Assembly (NCBI GenBank): GCA_965221835.1
Contig: OZ244916.1
Coordinates: 434,001-498,000, forward strand
Length of the DNA stretch: 64,000 bases
Direction: 5' to 3'
Source: Persebacter sp965221835
GTDB lineage: Bacteria; Pseudomonadota; Gammaproteobacteria; Tethybacterales; Persebacteraceae
A program made the translations under genes and the position numbers. Within the stretch, counting starts at the first letter, position 1, and every line of letters begins with the position of its first letter. Of this stretch, positions 17,765 to 25,640 are shown in pieces. The notes beneath the pieces are model-generated. The model was not told where the DNA came from. It did not search any database and worked only from the letters and a program-made list of their open reading frames with translations.

Positions 17765-18480
17765 TTCCGCCCGAATTTGCAAAAGGCGGGAATTGAATCG
17801 GACGGCGGCGGACGGCGGAATTCCGCGAAAAATGGCGGAATTCCGCAAAAAAAACCCCGCAATTCCCGCCGAAAAAACCCCGTCATTCCCGCCGCAAAAA
17901 CCCCGCAATTCCCGCCGAAAACAAGAAAAAACCCCCGTCATTCCCGCGAAAGCGGGAATCCATTTTGAGGAACAAAACTGCGAATTCACCTCTTTTTTCC
18001 ACAAAAAAATGCGCGGGAATTCCAAAATTAATCGCCCTGAATGGATTCCCGCTTTCGCGGGAATGACGGCGGGGAGGGCGGGAATTCGGCGGCGAAAATC
18101 GGACGGCGGCGGGCGGCGGAATTCCACAAAAAAACGGCGTGAACGCGGGATTTATCGGCGAAAATGGATTCCCGCTTTCGCGGGAATGACGGCGGGGAGG
18201 GCGGGAATTCGGCGGCGAAAATCGGACGGCGGCGGGCGGCGGAATTCCACAAAAAAACGGCGCGAACACGGGAATTTGTCGGCGAAAATGGATTCCCGCT
18301 TTCGCGGGAATGACGGCGGGGAGGGCGGGAATTCGGCGGCGAAAATCGGACGGCGGCGGGCGGCGGAATTCCACAAAAAAACGGCGTGAACACGGGAATT
18401 TATCGGCGAAAATGGATTCCCGCTTTCGCGGGAATGACGGCGGGGAGGGCGGGAATTCGGCGGCGAGAATCGGACGGCGG
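17765..18480. repeat. Dyad-repeat array, 124-bp tandem units
   Basis: The same ATTCCCGCGAAAGCGGGAAT dyad as in the 15.3-15.9 kb array occurs at 17940, 18045, 18168, 18292 and 18416. The last four are 123-124 bp apart and sit in near-identical units that include GGCGGGGAGGGCGGGAATTC and GGCGGCGGAATTCC. Degenerate half-units fill 17765-17930. The 987-nt gap from 17719 to 18705 holds this array, the next one and the nadB promoter, but no credible gene. Confidence 0.9.
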
Positions 18481-18483
18481 CGG

Positions 18484-18640
18484 GGGAGATTCCGATTTAC
18501 ATCGGAATGGTAAAAAATGACGGCGGCGGGGGAGATTCCGATTTACATCGGAATGGTAGAAATTGGAAATTAGGAAAAAAGAACCTTCCATTCCGGCGAA
18601 CGCCGGAATCTCTGCGGGAGATTCCGATTTACATCGGAAT
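18484..18640. repeat. Second dyad class, ATTCCGAT-N4-ATCGGAAT, plus a third variant
   Basis: The dyad ATTCCGATTTACATCGGAAT occurs at 18489, 18535 and 18621, each preceded by GGGAG. A third version, ATTCCGGCGAACGCCGGAAT, lies at 18590. All keep 8-nt perfect arms and a 4-nt loop, like the class at 15.3-18.4 kb, although the arm sequence differs. Confidence 0.85.
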
Positions 18641-18693
18641 GGTAAAAAATGTCGGGCGAGGAGGGAACGCGGGAATGGAATCTGCGTAGGCGG

Positions 18694-18699
18694 TATAAT
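18694..18699 (+). promoter_or_regulatory. -10 hexamer of nadB, leaderless-type spacing
   Basis: A perfect TATAAT ends 6 nt before the nadB ATG (18706), which helps choose that ATG over upstream in-frame starts. The 6-nt spacer TTGGGG could not act as an SD at zero spacing. Confidence 0.6.
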
Positions 18700-18705
18700 T
18701 TGGGG

Positions 18706-20466
18706 ATGGATGCGGATGTTGCGATTATTGGGGGCGGGGCGGCGGGATTGAGTGCGGCGTTGTCGTTGCCGTCTTCGTTGCGTGTGGCGGTATTTTCTAA
18801 ACGGGCGTTGGGGGAGTGCGCAAGTGCGAGGGCGCAAGGCGGAGTTGCGGCGGCATTATCCGCTGCCGACAATACCGATTCGCATTTTGCCGATACGATT
18901 CGTGCCGGCGATGGACTCTGCAACGAAACGGTCGCCCGTGCAATAATAGAAGATGCGCCTGCTGCAATTGATTTTCTTCGCATAAACGGCGTGCAATTTA
19001 ATCGCGACAAAAAAGGAGAATTCGCGCTTGGAATGGAAGGCGGGCACTCGGCGAGGCGTATTGCGCATGTGGATGATGCGACCGGTGCGGCGATTGTTTC
19101 CGCCCTTGCGATGCGGGCGCAAATGCGCGACAATATTCGTTTTTATACGCAGCATATTGCGGTAAATCTTTTTTCGGATGGCGATTGTCGCGGATTTTAT
19201 GCGTTGGATTTGGGCGGCGGAAAAATTGAATCGGTCAATGCGCGGGCGGTAGTTTTGGCGTGCGGCGGTGCGGGAAAGGCGTATTTATATGCGACAACGC
19301 CGCGCGATGCGACGGGGGACGGTGTGGCGATGGCGTATCGGGCGGGTTGTGCGATAACGAATATGGAGTTTGTGCAATTTCATCCGACTTGTTTGTATCA
19401 TCCGCTGGCGGATTCGTTTTTGATTACTGAGGCGTTTCGGGGCGAAGGTGCAAGATTGTGCGATGGCGGCGGCAACTTTTTTATGGAAAATAGCGGTGCG
19501 GATGAGCTTTCGCCGCGCGATATTGTTGCCCGTGCGATAGATGCGGAAATGAAAAGCAGCGGTGCCGATTGCGTTTATTTGGATTTGTCGGCGCATTCGC
19601 CCGATTTTTGGCGGCAGCGTTTTCCGACGGTAATGGCGCGATGCGAATCGCTGGGTTTGGATGTTGCAACGCGCATTCCGGTGGTACCGGCGGCGCATTA
19701 TTGTTGCGGCGGAGTACGCGCCGATTTGTGCGGGCGCACCGATTTGCCGGGGCTTTTTGCGATTGGCGAAACGGCGGGAAATGGTTTGCATGGTGCGAAT
19801 CGTTTGGCGAGTAATTCGCTTTTGGAATGTGTTGTTGCCGCCCGCCGTGCTGCACAAACGGCGGCGGAAGAGTTGCGTCCGTGCGGCGAAATTCCGCCGT
19901 GGGACGAAAGGCGAATTTCGCCTGCCGCCGAAAATGTGATGGTTGCGCATAACTGGGAGGAGTTGCGCCGCCTGATGTGGGATTATGTCGGGGTGGCGCG
20001 CAGTGATGAACGGCTGATTCGCGCGCGCCGCCGGATAGAATGGATTGGCGCGGAAATTGAAGAGTATTATCGGCGGCATGCGGTCAGTCGCGATTTTTTG
20101 GAGTTGCGAAATCTGGCGCAGTGCGCCGAACTCGTCATAGAAGGCGCGCTGGCACGGCGCGAAAGTCGCGGCTTGCATTTCAATATTAATTGTCCGCGCC
20201 GATTTTCGCGCGCCGCCGATACGGTTTTATGCAGCGATGATTTCATTCGCCGCGGGCGGGCGATAAACCGCAAATGCCCGTTTTCGGGGCGTCCGATAGT
20301 TGCGGGCGGGCTTACGGATTATCGCGGGCAAATCGCAGGTTTTTGCAATCCGGGATGTCGCGACAAATTTGCCGCCGCCGCCGCAAAGGGATTTTCGGGT
20401 GCGTCTGCAAAAATATTATCGGCGCGGGACGAATTAAATAAACGAATTGACGGCGCGGGCGTATAA
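18706..20466 (+). CDS. nadB: L-aspartate oxidase with an extra C-terminal cysteine-rich domain
   Basis: 586 residues, about 45-50 longer than usual NadB. It oxidises L-aspartate to iminoaspartate, the first step of NAD synthesis. The N-terminus has the FAD motif IIGGGAAGLSAAL. Substrate-site motifs include ARAQGGVAAAL, FVQFHPTCL, EAFRGEGA and HGANRLASNSLLE. After the usual end (GLHFNINCPRR) an added segment, residues 509-586, carries CPFSG (Cys524) and FCNPGC (Cys547, Cys551). These are spaced like a small YHS/TRASH-type metal-binding module. NadB of the fumarate-reductase superfamily is preferred over SdhA because of these motifs. cysS follows 13 nt downstream. Confidence 0.88.
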   Translation: MDADVAIIGGGAAGLSAALSLPSSLRVAVFSKRALGECASARAQGGVAAALSAADNTDSHFADTIRAGDGLCNETVARAIIEDAPAAIDFLRINGVQFNRDKKGEFALGMEGGHSARRIAHVDDATGAAIVSALAMRAQMRDNIRFYTQHIAVNLFSDGDCRGFYALDLGGGKIESVNARAVVLACGGAGKAYLYATTPRDATGDGVAMAYRAGCAITNMEFVQFHPTCLYHPLADSFLITEAFRGEGARLCDGGGNFFMENSGADELSPRDIVARAIDAEMKSSGADCVYLDLSAHSPDFWRQRFPTVMARCESLGLDVATRIPVVPAAHYCCGGVRADLCGRTDLPGLFAIGETAGNGLHGANRLASNSLLECVVAARRAAQTAAEELRPCGEIPPWDERRISPAAENVMVAHNWEELRRLMWDYVGVARSDERLIRARRRIEWIGAEIEEYYRRHAVSRDFLELRNLAQCAELVIEGALARRESRGLHFNINCPRRFSRAADTVLCSDDFIRRGRAINRKCPFSGRPIVAGGLTDYRGQIAGFCNPGCRDKFAAAAAKGFSGASAKILSARDELNKRIDGAGV

Positions 20467-20479
20467 AATTCAGTTTCCG

Positions 20480-21832
20480 ATGCGCGATTTATATTTGCAC
20501 AACACGCTTTCTAACCGCCGCGAAGTTTTTACGCCGCGCGATGAGTCGCGCATAACGATGTATGTTTGCGGTCCGACTGTTTACGGACCGGTGCATATCG
20601 GCAATGCGCGTCCGGCGGCGGTTTTTGATTTGCTGTTTCGTCTTTTGCGCCGCCGCTACGGCGAAGAGGCGGTTTTGTACGCGCGCAACATTACCGATAT
20701 TGACGACAAAATTATTGCCGCCGCCGCCGCCGCAAACGAATCGCCCGCCGCGCTTGCAGATCGTTGGCGGGATTTGTATCGGGCGCAAATGCGTCTTTTG
20801 CACACGCTGCCGCCGACTTCGGAACCTTGTGCAGTCGCGTTTATTCCGCGCATGATAAAAATGATTGAAGTATTGATTCAAAAAGGATTTGCATATTCGG
20901 CGGAAAATCATGTTTTGTTTCATGCGCCGTCTTTTGCCGATTATGGCGCGTTGTCTAATCGCCGTCCGGAAGATATGCGCGCCGGGGCGCGGGTGGAAGT
21001 CGCGCCTTATAAAAAAGACGCCGCCGATTTTGTTTTGTGGAAACCGTCCGCCGAAGATGCGCCCGGCTGGGAAAGTCCGTGGGGACGCGGACGTCCCGGC
21101 TGGCATATAGAATGTTCGGCGATGGCGGCGGCGTGTCTCGGCGAAAAAATTGATTTGCACGGCGGCGGGCAGGATTTAATTTTTCCGCATCACGAAAACG
21201 AAATCGCGCAAAGTCGTTGCGCCGCCGGTAGCGATTCGTTTGCGAACTATTGGATGCATAACGGACATGTAACGATGGAAGGCGACAAAATGTCAAAGTC
21301 GCTCGGCAATACAATTTTATTGTCCGATGCGCTGGCGCAAGCGCCGGGGGAAGTCGCGCGATATGCGTTGTTGGCGGCGCATTATCGCAGTCCGTTGCAT
21401 TGGGGCGGGCGCGTTTTGGAAGAAGCGAAAAGGGCGTTGGATCGCTTGTATCGGGCGCTCGGCGACAATCCGCCGCCGGCGGGAGATGATGAAGAAATCG
21501 CGGCGGCATTGTCGGACGATTTGAATACGCCGCGCGCATTTGCGTTGTTGCACGAGTTTGCGCGGGACGCGAACAAAGGCGGCGAAGCGCGGGCGAAGTT
21601 GTTTGCTGCCGGGCGATTACTCGGATTTTTCAATACCTCGGCGGCGCAATGGTTTCATTCTTCGCCGGACGGTGCGATTGCGGATGACGAAATAGAATCG
21701 CTAATTCAACAGCGCGACAATGCGCGCGCGGTGCGGGATTTTGCGGCGGCGGATGTCTTGCGCAAAAAACTTGACGCACTCGGAATCGCGTTGGAAGATT
21801 CGCCGGACGGCACAAAATGGCGAAGACAATAA
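20480..21832 (+). CDS. cysS: Cysteinyl-tRNA synthetase
   Basis: A 450-residue class I synthetase. It has YVCGPTVYGPVHIGNARP (HIGH-type motif HIGN, with the zinc-ligand Cys just before it), WHIECSAMA and HHENEIAQS (further zinc ligands), and DKMSKSLGN (KMSKS). The start ATG 20480 (MRDLYLHNTLS) is preferred over a start 11 codons upstream inside the nadB end. The gap to nadB is 13 nt, so the two are probably co-transcribed. Its 3' end overlaps yidD by 16 nt. Confidence 0.95.
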   Translation: MRDLYLHNTLSNRREVFTPRDESRITMYVCGPTVYGPVHIGNARPAAVFDLLFRLLRRRYGEEAVLYARNITDIDDKIIAAAAAANESPAALADRWRDLYRAQMRLLHTLPPTSEPCAVAFIPRMIKMIEVLIQKGFAYSAENHVLFHAPSFADYGALSNRRPEDMRAGARVEVAPYKKDAADFVLWKPSAEDAPGWESPWGRGRPGWHIECSAMAAACLGEKIDLHGGGQDLIFPHHENEIAQSRCAAGSDSFANYWMHNGHVTMEGDKMSKSLGNTILLSDALAQAPGEVARYALLAAHYRSPLHWGGRVLEEAKRALDRLYRALGDNPPPAGDDEEIAAALSDDLNTPRAFALLHEFARDANKGGEARAKLFAAGRLLGFFNTSAAQWFHSSPDGAIADDEIESLIQQRDNARAVRDFAAADVLRKKLDALGIALEDSPDGTKWRRQ

Positions 21833-22071
21833 TCGCGTTTTTGGATGATTGCGCGCGGCGATTTGCGTTGACGCTTATTCATTTTTATCGGCTTTTTTTG
21901 TCGCCGTTTTTGGGCGGCGGTTGCCGTTTTTCGCCGACATGTTCCGATTATGCACGGCGCGTTTTTGAGACGCATCGCGCACCGGTTGCGTTGTGGCTGA
22001 CTTTGCGCCGGTTGTTGCGTTGTCATCCGCTTTGTGCGGGCGGCGAAGATCCGCCGCCGCGCGCGGAATAA
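21817..22071 (+). CDS. yidD: Membrane protein insertion efficiency factor YidD
   Basis: An 84-residue small protein with LIHFYRLFLSPFLGGGCRFSPTCSDYA, then RHPL-like RCHPLCAGGEDP, matching YidD. This peripheral inner-membrane protein aids YidC-dependent insertion. It overlaps the end of cysS by 16 nt, suggesting co-translation. In most Gammaproteobacteria yidD lies between rnpA and yidC; here it has moved 11 kb away. It converges with hsp20, with only 2 nt between the stop codons. Confidence 0.9.
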   Translation: MAKTIIAFLDDCARRFALTLIHFYRLFLSPFLGGGCRFSPTCSDYARRVFETHRAPVALWLTLRRLLRCHPLCAGGEDPPPRAE

Positions 22072-22073
22072 GA

Positions 22074-22442
22074 TTAGCGGATTTCTATTTTGCGCCCGAC
22101 TTCGGCTTTGGATTTTGGTACGACGACCGTGAGAACGCCGTTTTTGACGGACGCTTCAATGCCTTCGGAATCTACCCGCCGCGGTAGTTGGATGACGCGT
22201 TTGAATTCGCCGGAAATGCGTTCGCGATGCACGGTATTGCCGCCGGATTTTTGGAACTTCGCGCCGATAAAAAGCGTGTTATTTTCTACGCTGATATTTA
22301 TATCGTCGCGTTCCGCGCCCGGAATATCGGCGTGTATGCGATATTTTTCTTTGTCTTCTTCCACATCCACCGGAAAGGCGGCGGTGCGGTCAAGTTCGCG
22401 AAAAAAACGCGAGAATGGTTCGTAAATGCTGATTTCGTTCAT
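22074..22442 (-). CDS. Small heat-shock protein, Hsp20/alpha-crystallin family
   Basis: 122 residues, short for the family. The alpha-crystallin domain is recognisable: VDVEEDKEKYRIHADIPGAERDDINISVENN, a LFIGA strand, GEFKRVIQLPRRVD and the final beta-strand motif KNGVLTVVVPK. It acts as an ATP-independent holdase for unfolding proteins. The N-terminal arm is only about 20 residues. ATG 22442 has GGAG upstream. A TTGACA lies about 30 nt before the start, but no sigma-32 type promoter could be confirmed. Confidence 0.9.
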   Translation of the reverse strand: MNEISIYEPFSRFFRELDRTAAFPVDVEEDKEKYRIHADIPGAERDDINISVENNTLFIGAKFQKSGGNTVHRERISGEFKRVIQLPRRVDSEGIEASVKNGVLTVVVPKSKAEVGRKIEIR

Positions 22443-22526
22443 GATAGTTACTCCTTTTTTTGTTAATATTTATGTCAACACTTTATTTATAATGTCGGGG
22501 CGGCGATTTTTCAAGATGAGAAACGA

Positions 22527-23468
22527 ATGTTTTCGGCGGCGGCGGCGGCAATGATTTTTTTCGGAATCGCGAAAGCGAAGTTATATGCCGCGCCTTCGTT
22601 GCTGCTTGTTTTGTCTGCGTTGTTTTTCGGCGGCAACACGGTCGCCGGACGGTTGGCTGTCGGACATATTTCGCCCGAACAACTTGTATCAATGCGTTGG
22701 GCGTGCGTGTTGCTGATTTTGACTCCGTTATTGCGCGGACAAATCGCGGTGGCGTGGCGCAAAACGCGTCCGCGAATGGCGTGGATTTTTATGATGGGCG
22801 CAACCGGATTTACATGTTTTAATACGCTTTTTTATTTTGCCGCACATAAAACTTCGGCGATTAATTTGGGAATTATCCAAGGCACAATTCCGATTTGGGT
22901 ATTGGCGGGTGCGTTGATTTTATATCGCACACGAATATTTTTGTTGCAGGCGGCGGGCGTGGCGTTGACGGTGGCGGGCATTGCGGTGTTGGCATCCCGC
23001 GGCGATTTTCGCGCATTATTTTCGGACGGAGTAAATATCGGCGACGCGATGATGTTGGCGGCGTGTTTTGCCTACGCTTGTTATACGCTTGGATTAAAAA
23101 ATCGCCCGACAATTGACGGTTTGGCGTTTTTTTATATTCTTGCAATCGCTGCGTTGCTGACTTCGCTGCCGCTGACGATATACGAAATATGGACGGGTGA
23201 CGCGCGTTTGCCGACTTTGCGGGGATGGGCGGTGTTGTTGTATGTCGCGTTGTTTCCTTCGCTTTTGTCGCAAATTTTTTATATTCGTGCGGTGGAATTA
23301 ATTGGTCCCGGACGGGCGGGTGTGTTTTTGAATTTGGTGCCGGTATTCGCCGCGATATGTGCGGTTTTGCTCATTAACGAATCTTTACAGTGGTTTCAAA
23401 TTGTCGCCCTTGCGTTGGTCGTCGCCGGTATTTGGCTTTCCGAAAAAGGCGGACGGCGGGGCGGATAA
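22527..23468 (+). CDS. EamA/DMT-family inner-membrane permease
   Basis: A 313-residue, strongly hydrophobic protein with about ten predicted membrane helices in two EamA halves. The first has ALFFGGNTVAGRLAVGHISPEQLVSMRW; the second ends ELIGPGRAGVFLNLVPVFAA and ESLQWFQIVALALVVAGIWL. This drug/metabolite-exporter family moves small metabolites such as amino acids, but the substrate cannot be read from sequence. The start is uncertain: ATG 22527 or ATG 22551. A TATAAT at 22488-22493 lies between it and the divergent hsp20 and probably serves this gene. Confidence 0.85.
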   Translation: MFSAAAAAMIFFGIAKAKLYAAPSLLLVLSALFFGGNTVAGRLAVGHISPEQLVSMRWACVLLILTPLLRGQIAVAWRKTRPRMAWIFMMGATGFTCFNTLFYFAAHKTSAINLGIIQGTIPIWVLAGALILYRTRIFLLQAAGVALTVAGIAVLASRGDFRALFSDGVNIGDAMMLAACFAYACYTLGLKNRPTIDGLAFFYILAIAALLTSLPLTIYEIWTGDARLPTLRGWAVLLYVALFPSLLSQIFYIRAVELIGPGRAGVFLNLVPVFAAICAVLLINESLQWFQIVALALVVAGIWLSEKGGRRGG

Positions 23469-23907
23469 AAATTTTGTTTTTCGGCAAAAAAAGACGGCGA
23501 AGTGCATTTCGTTTTTCGCGCAGAAAAAAATCTCACGAATTTTCAATTGAATTTTATGAAGATTTCCGCTTTTGATTTTCAATTAAAATTTCATAAAGTT
23601 TCTTTCAATTAAAATTTCATAAATTTTCGGAGTTTTATGAATTTTCTTTCAATTAAAATTTTATGGAGATTTCCGTTTTTCAGCGAAAAAAATAAAGACG
23701 AAAAAAAGTGCATTTCGTTTTTTGCGAAGGAAAAAATCTCACGAATTTTCAATTGAAATTTCATGGAGATTTCCGCCTTTGATTTTTAATTGAAATTTCA
23801 CAGAGTTTCTTTCAATTAAAATTTTATGGAGATTTCCGCTTTTGAATTTCAATTAAAATTTCATAAAGTTTCGGAATTTCATGGAGTTTCTTTCAATTAA
23901 AATTTTA
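23469..23907. repeat. AT-rich repeat region, 206-bp tandem duplication with AATT(A/G)AAATTT motifs
   Basis: No gene is seen in this stretch between the convergent EamA permease and murU. The block starting GTGCATTTCGTTTTT at 23502 is repeated at 23708 (offset 206 bp). Inside both copies, TTTCAATTAAAATTT and GGAGATTTCCG recur several times. The murU stop codon itself lies in the last repeat unit, so the duplication reached the gene end. Confidence 0.85.
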
Positions 23908-24609
23908 TGGAGATTTCCGTCTTTGCGGAAATGGAGTTGCGGCGAACTCTGTGCGGGCGGCGGTGAGGGCGGCGGGGGTGCCGATGTCGTGCCAGATTCC
24001 GTTGTGCGTTGCGCCGCTTGCAGTTTGGTTTTTAATTTCCGTTTGCAACAACGGCAAAAGTTTTGCGCATTCGCCGGCGACGAGGGCGGCGAACATTTGC
24101 GGACGATAAATGCCCGTTCCCGTATAAGTCAGCGCGTTCGCGTTCGGCGGCAACAAAAGCCCGTTTTGCGATAACGAAAAATCCCCGCGCGGATTCGTCG
24201 CCGGATTTTTTGTCAACAACAAATGGCAATTCATTTTGTCGCCAATTGTGAAATTTGCATAGTTTATATCGCAAATAATATCGGCGTTGACTGCCAAAAA
24301 TGGTTCGTCCGGCGGCAACAATCCGCGCGCCATTGCAAGGCGAATTCCGCCCGCTGTTTCCAACGCCGGGGATTCGGGCGAATAGCGAACGCGGACTCCG
24401 AAATCGCCGCCGTCTCCGATTGCCGCATGAATTTGTCCGCCCAAATGCGCGATATTGATGGCAATATCGCAAATCCCGCATTCCGCAAAACGCCGCAAAT
24501 GACGCGCCAACAAACTTTCGCCGCCTATTTGTGTCAACGCTTTCGGTGTTGAATCGGTTAGCGGACGCAAACGTTCTCCGCGTCCGGCGGCAAGTAAAAT
24601 CGCGCGCAT
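23905..24609 (-). CDS. murU: N-acetylmuramate alpha-1-phosphate uridylyltransferase
   Basis: A 234-residue nucleotidyltransferase beginning MRAILLAAGRGERLRPLTDSTPKAL, the NTP-binding signature. Downstream are NADIICDINY (metal-binding Asp region) and WHDIGTPAAL. Paired with amgK it fits MurU, which converts MurNAc-1-phosphate to UDP-MurNAc in peptidoglycan recycling and gives fosfomycin tolerance in Pseudomonas. The ATG overlaps the amgK stop (TAATG). Its last codons and stop lie in the AT-rich repeat, so the C-terminal few residues may be repeat-derived. A hexose-1-phosphate uridylyltransferase is the fallback call. Confidence 0.82.
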   Translation of the reverse strand: MRAILLAAGRGERLRPLTDSTPKALTQIGGESLLARHLRRFAECGICDIAINIAHLGGQIHAAIGDGGDFGVRVRYSPESPALETAGGIRLAMARGLLPPDEPFLAVNADIICDINYANFTIGDKMNCHLLLTKNPATNPRGDFSLSQNGLLLPPNANALTYTGTGIYRPQMFAALVAGECAKLLPLLQTEIKNQTASGATHNGIWHDIGTPAALTAARTEFAATPFPQRRKSP

Positions 24610-25622
24610 TATTTCGGCGGTGCGGCGCGTACTATCGCCGCCAATTCTTGCAATTCGGGCAAGGCATCGCACGCCGCAAGTAAATGAAAATATGCCTTCG
24701 GCAAATCCCGCAAATAACCGCTTTTGCCATCGCGATAATGCAGACGCGAAAAAATGCCGACAACTTTTAAGCCGCGTTGCGCGCCGACAATATTCATATC
24801 CCGCGCCAAATCTTTTGCGGTGCGCGGTGCGGCACCCGATTTTTCGGCGGCGGTGCGGTATTCTTCGCACCATTTTTTTTGTTGCGGTGCGTCCCAAAAA
24901 ATATATGCATCTCGCAACAAAGATACGAGGTCGTACGCCGCCGGTCCGACAACTGCATCTTGAAAATCTAAAATGCCCGGCGACGATTCGCCGATGTACA
25001 TTAAATTGCGCGAATGATAATCGCGGTGTACAAAAACGCGCGGCTGATTTTTCCATTCCCGTACCAAAAACGCCGCCGCACGGTCAAATATTTTTTGTTC
25101 CGCCGCCGAAAATGGTTTATGGTGCGCGCGGTACCATTCCGGATATAACGCGATTTCGCGCATTAATAAGTTATCGTCATATTCCGGCAAATCGGGCGGC
25201 GGCGACAATTTTTGCATCGCAACCAAAGCGCGCAATGCGGCGGAATATAAATCATCCGCCGCCGGATTTTCGTCCGCCGCCGGATTCGCATCCGCCGCCG
25301 GTTGCGACAAAAGCGAAAGATAATCCCGATTGCCGAAATCTTCCAGCGCGATTAAACCGCGCGCGGAATCTGCTGCAATCAAATGCGGCGTGCGTATGTT
25401 GTGCGATTCTAAAAACGCGCGCAACATCAGAAACTGCGCGGGTTTTTCGTTTTGCGGCGAATGCATAACGATGCAACGGCGGTCGCCGCACTGCGCGCGA
25501 AAATATCGCCGCGCGCTGGCGTCTCCTGCAATCGGCGCGATAGTTGCGTTGCCGAATATTTTTTTAATCCACAAAACGATGTCGTCCGGCGGCGAGGGTG
25601 TTAAAATAGATTTTTCGTACAT
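24609..25622 (-). CDS. amgK: N-acetylmuramate/N-acetylglucosamine kinase AmgK
   Basis: A 337-residue aminoglycoside-phosphotransferase-fold kinase, with ALEDFG (hinge), VFVHRDYHSRNLMY (catalytic HxDxxxxN) and GILDFQDA (metal-binding DFQ). Next to murU and divergent from lptD, the Pseudomonas arrangement, it should phosphorylate recovered MurNAc at C1. A threefold NPAAD peptide repeat (nt about 25255-25300) is inserted after the ALEDFG region and looks like in-frame minisatellite expansion. ATG 25622 is only 18 nt from the divergent lptD start. The role is inferred from fold and context. Confidence 0.83.
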   Translation of the reverse strand: MYEKSILTPSPPDDIVLWIKKIFGNATIAPIAGDASARRYFRAQCGDRRCIVMHSPQNEKPAQFLMLRAFLESHNIRTPHLIAADSARGLIALEDFGNRDYLSLLSQPAADANPAADENPAADDLYSAALRALVAMQKLSPPPDLPEYDDNLLMREIALYPEWYRAHHKPFSAAEQKIFDRAAAFLVREWKNQPRVFVHRDYHSRNLMYIGESSPGILDFQDAVVGPAAYDLVSLLRDAYIFWDAPQQKKWCEEYRTAAEKSGAAPRTAKDLARDMNIVGAQRGLKVVGIFSRLHYRDGKSGYLRDLPKAYFHLLAACDALPELQELAAIVRAAPPK

Positions 25623-25640
25623 TTTTATAAAGAAATCAGT

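Noticed and set aside
18022..18505. Regularly spaced repeats resembling a CRISPR array
   Set aside because: The intervals between dyads are themselves near-identical copies, not unique spacers, and no cas genes are present.
17793..18513. Several long open frames (up to about 198 codons) on both strands inside the dyad arrays at 15.3-15.9 and 17.8-18.5 kb
   Set aside because: They translate the repeat units themselves (repeated SFPRKRESI-like peptides), exist on both strands and have no SD or family signature.
22443..22480. Sigma-32 heat-shock promoter before hsp20
   Set aside because: A TTGACA is present, but no matching CCCCAT-type -10 element lies at the right distance.
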